Assembly: GCF_023757625.1 (NCBI RefSeq)
Contig: NZ_JALGBZ010000001.1
Span: 868,001 to 932,000, forward strand
Reading direction: 5' to 3'
DNA: 64,000 nt
DNA from: Halomonas sp. S3-1-1
GTDB taxonomy: Bacteria > Pseudomonadota > Gammaproteobacteria > Pseudomonadales > Halomonadaceae
The translations under genes were made by a program, and so were the position numbers. Within the stretch, counting starts at the first letter, position 1. The number at the start of each line of letters is the position of its first letter. Shown here piece after piece: positions 51,164-59,014 of this stretch. Below the pieces are notes generated by a model. That model was not told the DNA's origin and did not search any database. It saw nothing but the letters and a program-made list of their open reading frames with translations.

Positions 51164-52051
51164 TTGCTTACTCCTGTCATACAGCAAGAACCCACCGGAT
51201 GCGGCATCGCATCCGCCGCCACGATTCTCGGCCTTACCTATGAAGATATGAAGGCCCGCGCCAACGCGATGGGCATCTACGCCGAGGATGAGTCGCTCTG
51301 GTCGAGCACCGATTACGTGCGCCGTCTGCTCGCGCACAAACACGTCGCGACCTCACCGAAAGAGCTTCCGTTCACGGGCTGGCAGGCGCTGCCGGATCTG
51401 GCGCTGATTGCGATCAAGCCCCACCAGCGTGACGGCAAGCACTTCTGGCACTGGGCGGTATTTCAGCGCGAAAAGGGGCAAGCGGTAGTGCTGGATAGCG
51501 CCAGCTACCTACCCGCCAACCTGCGTACCGATTTCGATGCCATGCATCCGGCCTGGTTCATCGCCGTGACGCCGCCTGCGCGTGCGGACTTCGAGATCAC
51601 CACGAGCACCCAGTCCGACTACCCGGCATTGATCGCACTTTGGGAAGCTTCGGTGCGCGCCACCCACGATTTTCTGGCCGAAGAGGATCTATTGATGCTC
51701 AAGCCGCTCATCTTCGAGCAGTTTTTCGACGCGCTGACGCTTCGAGTGGCGAAAGCGCCAAACGGCGAGATTCTGGGCTTTAGCGGCGTGGCGGCGGGCA
51801 AGCTCGAAATGCTCTTCATCGCACCGGCGGCGCGGGGCAAGGGCATCGGCCAGGCGTTGGTCGACTACGCCCGCCGGGAGCAGGGCGTAAGCCGGGTCGA
51901 TGTGAACGAGCAAAATGTGCAGGCGCTCGGCTTTTATCAGCGGCTGGGCTTTACGGTGCTCGACCGTTCGCCGCTGGATGGGCTAGGCAAGCCGTACCCG
52001 CTGCTGCACATGGCGCTCGCAAAAGGGAATGACGAAGGCGCCACTGCTTGA
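51164..52051 (+). CDS. Fusion of a C39-like cysteine peptidase and a YjaB-type GNAT
   Basis: 295 aa. Residues 1-135 form a papain-like C39 domain: catalytic Cys in QQEPTGCGIASAA, His in HFWHWAVFQ and Asp in VVLDSASY. Residues 140-295 form a GNAT acetyltransferase close to E. coli YjaB: SVRATHDFLAEEDL, MLFIAPAARGKGIGQALV (acetyl-CoA loop) and VDVNEQNVQALGFYQRLGF. The frame is continuous, so it is a real fusion. Start is TTG (MLTPVIQQEP), as no ATG exists before the peptidase motif. Combination suggests linked peptide processing and acetylation. Confidence 0.85.
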   Translation: MLTPVIQQEPTGCGIASAATILGLTYEDMKARANAMGIYAEDESLWSSTDYVRRLLAHKHVATSPKELPFTGWQALPDLALIAIKPHQRDGKHFWHWAVFQREKGQAVVLDSASYLPANLRTDFDAMHPAWFIAVTPPARADFEITTSTQSDYPALIALWEASVRATHDFLAEEDLLMLKPLIFEQFFDALTLRVAKAPNGEILGFSGVAAGKLEMLFIAPAARGKGIGQALVDYARREQGVSRVDVNEQNVQALGFYQRLGFTVLDRSPLDGLGKPYPLLHMALAKGNDEGATA

Positions 52052-52058
52052 GGTCGAG

Positions 52059-52793
52059 TTAGCTAACGCGGGCGCCGCCATCGACATTCACCACGCTTGC
52101 ATTGATGAAGTTGTTTTCCAGAATGGCCAGCGCGGCGTGGGCGATATCCTGCGCCTGACCCCGGCGCCCGGCGGGGATATTCGCCGCCTCCACAGGCGCG
52201 CAGGCCTTGTCCCACGTGGCGCTGTCGACCACGCCTGGGCAGATCACGTTGAAGCGTTTGGGCTTCATCTCGATGGCCAAATTCGCCACCAGGCTCTCCA
52301 GCGCCATGTTGATCGACCCGACCAGCGAGGTGCCCTCGGTCTGGCGGTAGGCGGCCACGCCGGAGAAGAACAGCACCGAGCCGGCGGGGCTCAAATGCTC
52401 GGCGGCGGCGCGGGCGAGGTTGATCGGCCCCATCAGCTTGGAGGAAATCATCGTTTCGATCTCGCGATCCTCGAGCTGCACAAACGGCTTGAAGGTCAGA
52501 TCCGCCGCGCTGCATACGATGAAATCATAAGGGCCGTGCTCCTTGAGCGCGCTTTTCACGGCCTCGGCATTACCAATGTCCAGCGCGTAGCGCCCCAAAC
52601 ACTGATCGCCGAGCAGGTCAGCGACGCGGTCGAGCTTTTGCGTACATCGCCCGGCAATCGCGACCTGCGCCCCGCGAGCGGCGGCCATCAGCGCGATCGC
52701 CGCACCCATGCCGGAGCTTCCGCCCGCCACGAACAGCCGCGCGCCATCCATGGCGCCCAGCCCGTCACCGCCTCGCGGAAGATTCGTTGCCAT
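52059..52793 (-). CDS. SDR-family protein lacking the catalytic Tyr-Lys pair
   Basis: 244 aa Rossmann-fold protein with the cofactor loop VAGGSSGMGAAIA and the PGVVDSATW segment following the sixth strand. At the place of the YxxxK motif (family xxxxY-x-x-x-K-a-a-L) it reads LVGSINMALESL, so both residues are replaced, by Val and Asn. Binding of NAD(P) is likely, but ordinary SDR chemistry is not. ATG 52793 (MATNLPRGG) with AAGGACAG is preferred to an earlier codon. Confidence 0.8.
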   Translation of the reverse strand: MATNLPRGGDGLGAMDGARLFVAGGSSGMGAAIALMAAARGAQVAIAGRCTQKLDRVADLLGDQCLGRYALDIGNAEAVKSALKEHGPYDFIVCSAADLTFKPFVQLEDREIETMISSKLMGPINLARAAAEHLSPAGSVLFFSGVAAYRQTEGTSLVGSINMALESLVANLAIEMKPKRFNVICPGVVDSATWDKACAPVEAANIPAGRRGQAQDIAHAALAILENNFINASVVNVDGGARVS

Positions 52794-52923
52794 CGTACTG
52801 TCCTTGTGTGAGGGTGTTGATGATTCGACGTTCAAGCCGCTATCAGAAGCGTTTTCACCGATCGCCAGCGCTTGATCGCGCGAGCGCTGGCAGCAGTGAC
52901 TTCAATGTAGCAAAGGAGAGAGC

Positions 52924-53385
52924 ATGGAATGCATTCGCGGGCTGAACGAGGGCGAGTTTGGGCTGGAAGGCGAGGTGTACAGCGCGCTGTTTGAGCGCTA
53001 CTTTTCCCTCGTCAGCGAAGAGCACGATGTCGATTTTATCCAGCGCTGTGCCGCTCACTTCGATACGCTGGAGGCGCCGATCATCGACCATCTTTGCCGC
53101 TCATCGATTCGCTACTGCGACGCTTTCTTGAGCGAAATCGGCGAGCCGCTCATCGAGTTCGCCACCCCCCGCGATGTCCTGAAACTGATCACACCCAGCG
53201 TCATGATCGTGCCATACCCCGAGCAATCGACGCCGGTGGTACATCTTGAACTCGAATGCCAGTGGGAGCCGGAGCACGGCATGGAGTGGATCATCCGCGA
53301 GAATCAGGTGCTCTACGTCGGCCCCTTCAATGGCGAAAACCCTTGGCAGGGTTTCAGCCCCAAAGCGGCGTGGAATTTTGCCTGA
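52924..53385 (+). CDS. Conserved protein of unknown function, DUF6985-like
   Basis: 153 aa, acidic. The C-terminal half, VVHLELECQWEPEHGMEWIIRE (in short blocks) and LYVGPFNGENPW, fits a family of small uncharacterised bacterial proteins I associate with DUF6985. No membrane segment or catalytic motif. AAAGGAGAG precedes the ATG perfectly. Divergent from the SDR gene. Confidence 0.65.
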   Translation: MECIRGLNEGEFGLEGEVYSALFERYFSLVSEEHDVDFIQRCAAHFDTLEAPIIDHLCRSSIRYCDAFLSEIGEPLIEFATPRDVLKLITPSVMIVPYPEQSTPVVHLELECQWEPEHGMEWIIRENQVLYVGPFNGENPWQGFSPKAAWNFA

Positions 53386-53560
53386 CCACATAATTTGCTC
53401 GTCACATGTGCTCTTTGGTTAAGTTATGTAGTATCAGGTAAATACTCATCTTGCTTAACGCTTTTCCATCAATCGGCACTCGCCTCACTGCGTAGACTCG
53501 GCTCTAAATGTGGGCGCCATTATCCGTGCGCCTTACCCATCTTCATCGAGAGGCTACTGC

Positions 53561-54238
53561 ATGTATCGTATTGCGACTGTTGTATTGACTGGGTCCTTGT
53601 TGATGGCTACCAGCGCGGTGTCGGCGGCGGACCGTTGGTCTGTGGCGGGTAGTGCCGGGACCACGGGGTTTGGCGCCAACGCCAGCTGGCGTTTTCATGA
53701 TCATATGGCGCTGACCGCAGGCTATAGCGGATTCAACTACGACGACCTGGACCACACCAACCGCGATTTCACCTACACCGGCGAAGTCGACATGGATATC
53801 TATAGTCTGAAGCTGGACGTCTACCCGTGGGCGGAAAATGGCTTTTTCGTTTCGGCGGGGGTTGTCAAACCAGAGGTTCAGCTTAAGGCGGTAGGGCGCG
53901 TCACAGGCGATGAGGTGTACGATCTCGATGGAATTTTGGTCGATGCCGATAGCCTTCGCTTGGAAGGGCTGGGAGAGCTTTCCAACGGTCTCGAGCCCTA
54001 CCTCGGTATTGGCTGGCGCAACAGTGCAAAGCAGGGGTTAGGCTTTTTTGCCGAAGCCGGCGCCTTCTGGATCGATCCCCGCGTTACGCTTACTCCACGA
54101 GGAGAGGCGTTGGATATTCCTGGTACCCGAGCGGCCGCCGAGCGCAATGCCCGCGAGCAGGAAAACGACCTGCGCGACGATCTCAACAAGTTCAACATCT
54201 ACCCGGTGGCCGTTGTGGGTATCGAGTACACGTTCTGA
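53561..54238 (+). CDS. Outer-membrane beta-barrel protein, OmpW/PagP-like size
   Basis: 225 aa with a signal peptide (MYRIATVVLTGSLLMATSAV, cleavage near SAADR) and alternating strands ending GIEYTF, a terminal-Phe beta signal. Strands such as GFGANASWRFHDHMALTAGY and FFAEAGAFWIDPRVTL are amphipathic. A charged helix-like loop (AAAERNAREQENDLRDDLN) precedes the last strand, an oddity for this family. ATG 53561 is chosen because it starts the signal peptide; GAGAGG lies upstream. Function unknown. Confidence 0.78.
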   Translation: MYRIATVVLTGSLLMATSAVSAADRWSVAGSAGTTGFGANASWRFHDHMALTAGYSGFNYDDLDHTNRDFTYTGEVDMDIYSLKLDVYPWAENGFFVSAGVVKPEVQLKAVGRVTGDEVYDLDGILVDADSLRLEGLGELSNGLEPYLGIGWRNSAKQGLGFFAEAGAFWIDPRVTLTPRGEALDIPGTRAAAERNAREQENDLRDDLNKFNIYPVAVVGIEYTF

Positions 54239-54276
54239 TCCCAATAGGACAAGCGCGGTTCATCCTCGACGCATAA

Positions 54277-54311
54277 GATCACGGGGCGCCTTGGCGCCCC
54301 GTGATCGTTTT
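54277..54311 (+). terminator. Strong terminator between barrel gene and azoR
   Basis: GATCACGGGGCGCC and its complement GGCGCCCCGTGATC form a 14-bp perfect stem with almost no loop (TT), followed by GTTTTGATCTTTT. It lies between convergent genes and could serve both. Confidence 0.88.
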
Positions 54312-54333
54312 GATCTTTTGCCGAGTGGTTCAG

Positions 54334-55041
54334 CTACACAGCATCACGTCTCGCCCCCTCCATGAACGATCCTTTTGGCTCGGCGCTCAGCCTGATAGCC
54401 AGCGCTTTGGCTTCGTCGAACGCTTGATTCAGCGATTGGCGGTGGCGCTCGTCGTTGAACTCCTGATACTCCGCGCCGATCTCGTGAAAGGTCTCGACCC
54501 CCAGGTAGTGGCTCAACGTTTTAACATGCGGGCCCAAGTGGTTCATGTGTTCGCGCACACCGCCTTTGCCAAAGCCGAACTCACCGCTTGAGGTCAGTAG
54601 TATCAGCGTCTTACCCGAGAGCATCGGCGCCAGCGGTGTATCGCCGCGTGCCAAGTCAAAACTAAACGTCTTGTTGATGCGAATGACCTGATCGAACCAC
54701 GCCTTCAGCGGCGCGGGCATGCCGTAGTTGTACATGGGCGACGAGATCACGATGAAGTGCGCGCGGGTCAGTTCATCGATCATCCGGTCGGAAAGCGCCA
54801 GGTGCCGACGCTGCTCCTCGCTCCGATTAACCTCGGGCGTGAACACGGCGCCTATCCAGCTCTGATCGATGAAGGCGGGCGGTTCGATACCGACGTCACG
54901 GTGAATGATCTCGTCGTCGGGCGCTACGCCTTGCCACGCGTCGATGAACGCGCGGGCGATCTTTTTGGAAAGGGAATCATGGCCGGGTATGGGGTTGGAT
55001 ACTTTGCGAACGCTGGCGTCCAGATGAAGGAGGGTACGCAT
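54334..55041 (-). CDS. FMN-dependent NADH-azoreductase (AzoR-like)
   Basis: 235 aa flavodoxin-like quinone/azo reductase. SVRKVSNPIPGHDSLSKKIA is the FMN phosphate region, SSPMYNYGMPAPLKAWFDQVIR the classical AzoR motif, and LLTSSGEFGFGKGG the second FMN loop. Detoxifies quinones by two-electron reduction. Divergent from a LysR gene with 126 bp between the starts, the usual layout for control by that regulator. Confidence 0.93.
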   Translation of the reverse strand: MRTLLHLDASVRKVSNPIPGHDSLSKKIARAFIDAWQGVAPDDEIIHRDVGIEPPAFIDQSWIGAVFTPEVNRSEEQRRHLALSDRMIDELTRAHFIVISSPMYNYGMPAPLKAWFDQVIRINKTFSFDLARGDTPLAPMLSGKTLILLTSSGEFGFGKGGVREHMNHLGPHVKTLSHYLGVETFHEIGAEYQEFNDERHRQSLNQAFDEAKALAIRLSAEPKGSFMEGARRDAV

Positions 55042-55167
55042 GGTGAGATCTGCCGTTGCTAAAAGAAGCCGCCATGCTGGGCTTCAAAGCGACACGGGAC
55101 AAACGAGTAACAACGGCGTATAGATGAGTTAAAATCACCCAGGTTTTTAGAACGGGACGCCAGTAAA

Positions 55168-56013
55168 GTGAAAATGTCACTACACGCCATCAAGGCGTTC
55201 GAGTCTGCGGCGCGCTTGGGCAGCTTCAAGAAGGCCGCGGAAGAGATGGTCATCGCGCCTACTGGCGTGTCCCACCACGTGGCCAATCTGGAAAAGCGGC
55301 TCGGCGTTCGGCTCTTTCTTCGCCACCACCGTCAGATCACGTTGACTCCGGCAGGGCAGCGGCTGTCCGAGGCGACGACCAGCGGGTTTCGAACCATCGA
55401 GACGGCGCTTGACGACATCGCTCAACGCGCCTCGCACCTGCGCGTGGAGACTACCTCCTCGTTTGCGGCGCTTGTGCTGATTCCTGGGCTTCACGACTTT
55501 CAACGCCGCTACCCGGATCTGGAGGTGAACGTTTCGACCGGCGAAACGATGGGCTCCCCGGTTAGCCAGCTCTGCATCCGGCTGGGCGACGCGCGCCGGG
55601 TGGAGGCTGCCTGTGTACTGAAGAAGGAGCGCTTCGGCCTTTATGGAGCGGCGTCCGTCGTCGAGGCGATGAAAGACACCCAGCCGATGCCGGTCTACCT
55701 GACCCGCTGGAAAAACGAGCGCCTTCCGTCACCGCCCTGGCCTCAGTGGCTGGCGCAAAGCGGCCTCGCCGGTGAGGCGTTCGAGACTATCGGTTTCGAT
55801 CAGGAGCTTTACGGGATAGCCGAGGCGGTGGCCGGGAAGGGTCTGGTGTTCTGTTCCCAAACGCTGGTGGCCGAACACGTCAGCAACGCCACGCTGGTCG
55901 AGGTGGCCTTGCCGGTCGACTCACCTCTTTGCTACTACACGCCGGCACCCTGGCGGGACTACAGCCTGAACCACCAGGCGCTGCTCGAGTGGCTGAAAAC
56001 GCTGATCAGCTGA
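55168..56013 (+). CDS. LysR-family transcriptional regulator
   Basis: 281 aa. N-terminal winged helix LHAIKAFESAARLGSFKKAAEEMVIAPTGVSHHVANLEKRLGVRLF in the GcvA-like style (short pieces: TGVSHHVANLEKRLG is the recognition helix), then a periplasmic-binding-like effector domain. GTG 55168 or ATG 55174 can start it; the latter gives MSLHAIKAF. Expected to control azoR next to it, in response to an electrophile. Its last 8 bp overlap mntP on the other strand. Confidence 0.92.
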   Translation: MKMSLHAIKAFESAARLGSFKKAAEEMVIAPTGVSHHVANLEKRLGVRLFLRHHRQITLTPAGQRLSEATTSGFRTIETALDDIAQRASHLRVETTSSFAALVLIPGLHDFQRRYPDLEVNVSTGETMGSPVSQLCIRLGDARRVEAACVLKKERFGLYGAASVVEAMKDTQPMPVYLTRWKNERLPSPPWPQWLAQSGLAGEAFETIGFDQELYGIAEAVAGKGLVFCSQTLVAEHVSNATLVEVALPVDSPLCYYTPAPWRDYSLNHQALLEWLKTLIS

Positions 56014-56569
56014 ACACGCCGGTATGTTCGGCCAGCACGGCGCAGCCGATGCCGATCAGCACGACGCCGCCGATTAGCTCGGCCCAGTGGCCGACGAAGC
56101 GGCCCAACCGGTGGCCGAGCACCGTGCCGATCGAGGCCATCAGCGTGGTGGCAAGGCCAATGGCGAGGCTCGTGGTGACGATATCGACGTCGATGAAGGC
56201 GAGACTAGCGCCCACGGCCATGGCGTCCAGGCTGGTGGCGGTGGCGGTCAGTATCAAAAGCCAGAGCGTTTGCCGGCGATGCCCAATCTTCTCTTCCTTG
56301 TTAAGCCCGGCATAAACCATGTGCGCGCCGATGGCCGCCAGCAGCGCAAACGCTACCCAGTGATCCCAGGCCTGCACGAAGCGCTGCGAGGCCACGCCCG
56401 CCGCCCAGCCCAGTAGTGGGGTAATGGCCTCCACCAAGCCAAAGACCAGCCCGATGCCCACCGCGTGGCGAAAGCGCGGGCGGCGAAGCTCTGCGCCTTT
56501 GCTGATCGAGGCGGCGAACGCATCTGCCGACATGGAAAAAGCGAGCAGGACAAGAGCAACGGGCGTCAT
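56006..56569 (-). CDS. mntP: Manganese efflux pump MntP
   Basis: 187 aa, six helices. FSMSADAFAASISKGAEL and TSLDAMAVGASLAFID are the paired Asp-containing motifs that bind Mn(II). Convergent overlap of 8 bp with the LysR gene. No yybP-ykoY manganese riboswitch was recognised in the leader, though a GGCAGGG/CCCTGCC hairpin lies at about 56617-56638. Confidence 0.94.
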   Translation of the reverse strand: MTPVALVLLAFSMSADAFAASISKGAELRRPRFRHAVGIGLVFGLVEAITPLLGWAAGVASQRFVQAWDHWVAFALLAAIGAHMVYAGLNKEEKIGHRRQTLWLLILTATATSLDAMAVGASLAFIDVDIVTTSLAIGLATTLMASIGTVLGHRLGRFVGHWAELIGGVVLIGIGCAVLAEHTGVFS

Positions 56570-56907
56570 GGCGGGGGAACTCGTGTGGCTTAAGAAGCAC
56601 TTCTAAACGTTAGACGGGCAGGGCGGCGAACCCTGCCGTTCAAGTATCGAGATACTAGCACGGCAGCCTATTGCACTGAGGGGATGTCTCGAAAAATAAA
56701 CTTTATAACCAATAACTTGTATAGCCTTGGCTAACTATTTAAGCGCTGGGTGAATACTTGGAATCGGGGCCAGTAAGGGCCTGTTGTCATTGAATTTGAG
56801 GCCGCTTGAGTCTTGCAAAGCGGGGTTGAAAAATTATTTCTTTTGATCGAGTTCAAAACGTCTTATAAGGAATAATATTTCTCTTTAAAAGATAAAAAGG
56901 AAACAAA
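56570..56907. other. About 340 bp without a gene, upstream of mntP and lrp
   Basis: Left part holds the hairpin noted for mntP and a small palindrome AGTATCGAGATACT (56643-56656). The right part is AT-rich (AATAATATTTCTC and TATAA-like elements) and probably contains the promoter of the lrp-like gene. Confidence 0.55.
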
Positions 56908-57372
56908 TTGCTTATTGATCGTTTCGATTTAAAAATTCTTGAACAGCTTCAGCGGGATGATAGCGTATCTATTGCGCAGTTGGCCGAGAAAGTGGGGCTT
57001 TCTGTCACCCCTTGCTGGCGCCGTATTCAGCGCCTGGAAAAAGAGGGCGTGATCGAGAAGCGTATCGCCGTATTGAACCCCCACAAGCTCGATCTCGGCC
57101 TGACCGTTTTCGTGATGATCAAGACCGACAAGCACACTCAGGCCTGGCTGGACGCCTTTCAGGACGTGGTCCAGTCCTTCCCCGAAATCATGGAAGTGAA
57201 CCGTTTGGCCGGCGAGTTCGACTATCTGCTCAAGGTCATCACGCGCGACAACGCTGCCTACGACGCTTTCTATAAAAGACTCATCGCGAGAATAGAGCTC
57301 AGCAATGTCACATCCTGCTTCTCCATGGAACAAGTCAAGAAAACCAGCGAGCTGCCCCTCGGCGGCGTCTGA
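56908..57372 (+). CDS. Lrp/AsnC-family regulator
   Basis: 154 aa. Helix-turn-helix VSIAQLAEKVGLSVTPCWRRIQRLEKEGVI (recognition helix SVTPCWRRIQRL), then the RAM ligand domain (LTVFVMIKTDKH, VNRLAGEFDYLLKVI, ELSNVTSCFSM). Starts at TTG with AAAAGGAAA six bases upstream; no ATG is available that keeps the first helix. Directly followed, 4 bp on, by the PLP enzyme gene, so it likely both belongs to and controls this operon, sensing an amino-acid-like ligand. Confidence 0.92.
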   Translation: MLIDRFDLKILEQLQRDDSVSIAQLAEKVGLSVTPCWRRIQRLEKEGVIEKRIAVLNPHKLDLGLTVFVMIKTDKHTQAWLDAFQDVVQSFPEIMEVNRLAGEFDYLLKVITRDNAAYDAFYKRLIARIELSNVTSCFSMEQVKKTSELPLGGV

Positions 57373-57376
57373 CTGG

Positions 57377-59014
57377 ATGACGACCCTTGCCGATGACGTC
57401 ATCGGCGAGGGCGAGTCTATCGCTGGCCCCTTCGGCCCGCGCCCGCTGCTTTACGCCGACTACACCGCCTCCGGGCGCGCGCTGGGCACCGTCGAGCGGG
57501 CGATGCGCGAGCAGGTGCTGCCGTACTACGCCAACACTCATACCGAAACTTCCTACACCGGGCGCATCACCACGCGTCTGCGCGAGGACGCCCGCCGCCA
57601 GATCGCGAACGCCGTTAGCGCCACCGACGACTACGCCGTGATCTTTGCAGGCGCCGGTGCCACCGCCGCTATCGACCGCTGCTGGAAGATGCTGGGCCTC
57701 GCCCGCTTTGATCAGACATCAGACGAGGCTCGCCCGGTCGTGTTTTTGGGGCCTTACGAGCACCACTCCAACGATCTGGCGTGGCGCGAGTGCGACGCCG
57801 AGATCACTCGCGTTCCGCTCGACGCGGCGGGGCTGATCGATCTGGACGCGTTGGAAAAAGCGCTTTTGCGTTTTCCGGGCCGGCGGCTGATCGGCGCTTT
57901 CAGCGCGGCCTCCAACGTCACCGGCGTCAAGAGCGACGTAGCGGCGATCGCCCGGTTGATGCACGCCCATGGCGGCATTGCGCTGTTTGATTACGCCGCC
58001 AGCGGCCCCTACGTGCCCATCAACGTGGCCGGCACCGGCCGTGGCGATCACCTGGACGGCGTGTTCGTCTCGCCCCACAAGTTCGTTGGCGGGCCGGGAA
58101 GCTCCGGCGTGCTGATCGTGCGCCGGGCGCTGTGTGTCAACACCGTACCCTCGGTCGCCGGGGGCGGCACGGTGTCTTATGTCACCGCAAAGGGCCATCG
58201 CTACGTCAGCGATATTCAGCGCCGGGAAGAGGGCGGCACGCCGAACATTCTGGGCGACATTCGCGCCGGGTTCGCGTTTCGCATCAAATCGTTGATCGGC
58301 GAAGAGCGGATCGAGACGCGCGAGGCGGAACTTGCCAAGCGTGCGCTGGAGCGCTGGTCGCGCATCGACAACCTGACGCTGCTGGGCCCGAGCGATGCGC
58401 CGAGGCTTTCGATTTTCTCGTTCAACGTGCGCGCCGGCGAGCGCGAGGTGCACCATAATCTCATCGTCGCGCTGCTAAACGACCTGTTCGGTATTCAGGC
58501 GCGCGGCGGCTGTTCCTGCGCCGGCCCTTACGGTCACTCGCTTTTAAATATCGACGCCGACACCGCCTTCGAGCACGAATCGTTAGTTCAAAATGGAAGA
58601 AGCTTATATCGTCCGGGCTGGGTAAGACTCGGATTTCACTTCTTTTTTAGCAATGAGACGGCTAACTATGTAATATCGGCGGTCGAATTTATTGCACGTC
58701 ACGCGGCCTTACTCATGAAGCTTTACAGCGTCGACGAACGCTCGGGCACCTGGACGGTGCGCGACGGCGTTTATCCGACCCCCTCGATTGATACCGCGGC
58801 CAAGACGCTGGACGCGCTGCTCGAACCTGCGAGCGCGCGCAAAGCGTTGGCAGACGAAAGCGACCCCTTTGCCGAGGCCGAACACCTTGTCGAGCTGGCT
58901 AAACGCGCCGCGCCTCCCGCCGACCCTCACGGCTTCGATACCCCGATACGCTGGTTCTGGTGGCCTCATGAGGCCGAGGACGCCGTGCACTCCCAGGATA
59001 AGATGACACCATGA
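57377..59014 (+). CDS. Cysteine-desulfurase-like class V PLP enzyme
   Basis: 545 aa, much longer than SufS (about 400) because of a C-terminal extension from about residue 450. PLP Lys in FVSPHKFVGGPGSSG, Asp in ALFDYAASGPYV, and a Cys-containing loop IQARGGCSCAGPYGH like the sulfur-accepting loop of cysteine desulfurases. N-terminal LYADYTASGRALGTVE is typical. It could remove sulfur or an amino group from the imported substrate. ATG 57377, 4 bp after the regulator. Bases 58580-58700 inside the gene are clearly AT-richer than the rest. ATGA overlap with the next gene. Confidence 0.85.
   Translation: MTTLADDVIGEGESIAGPFGPRPLLYADYTASGRALGTVERAMREQVLPYYANTHTETSYTGRITTRLREDARRQIANAVSATDDYAVIFAGAGATAAIDRCWKMLGLARFDQTSDEARPVVFLGPYEHHSNDLAWRECDAEITRVPLDAAGLIDLDALEKALLRFPGRRLIGAFSAASNVTGVKSDVAAIARLMHAHGGIALFDYAASGPYVPINVAGTGRGDHLDGVFVSPHKFVGGPGSSGVLIVRRALCVNTVPSVAGGGTVSYVTAKGHRYVSDIQRREEGGTPNILGDIRAGFAFRIKSLIGEERIETREAELAKRALERWSRIDNLTLLGPSDAPRLSIFSFNVRAGEREVHHNLIVALLNDLFGIQARGGCSCAGPYGHSLLNIDADTAFEHESLVQNGRSLYRPGWVRLGFHFFFSNETANYVISAVEFIARHAALLMKLYSVDERSGTWTVRDGVYPTPSIDTAAKTLDALLEPASARKALADESDPFAEAEHLVELAKRAAPPADPHGFDTPIRWFWWPHEAEDAVHSQDKMTP

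Noticed and set aside
56570-56700. Manganese (yybP-ykoY) riboswitch before mntP
   Set aside because: Only a simple GGCAGGG/CCCTGCC hairpin is visible. The conserved internal loops of that riboswitch were not found.
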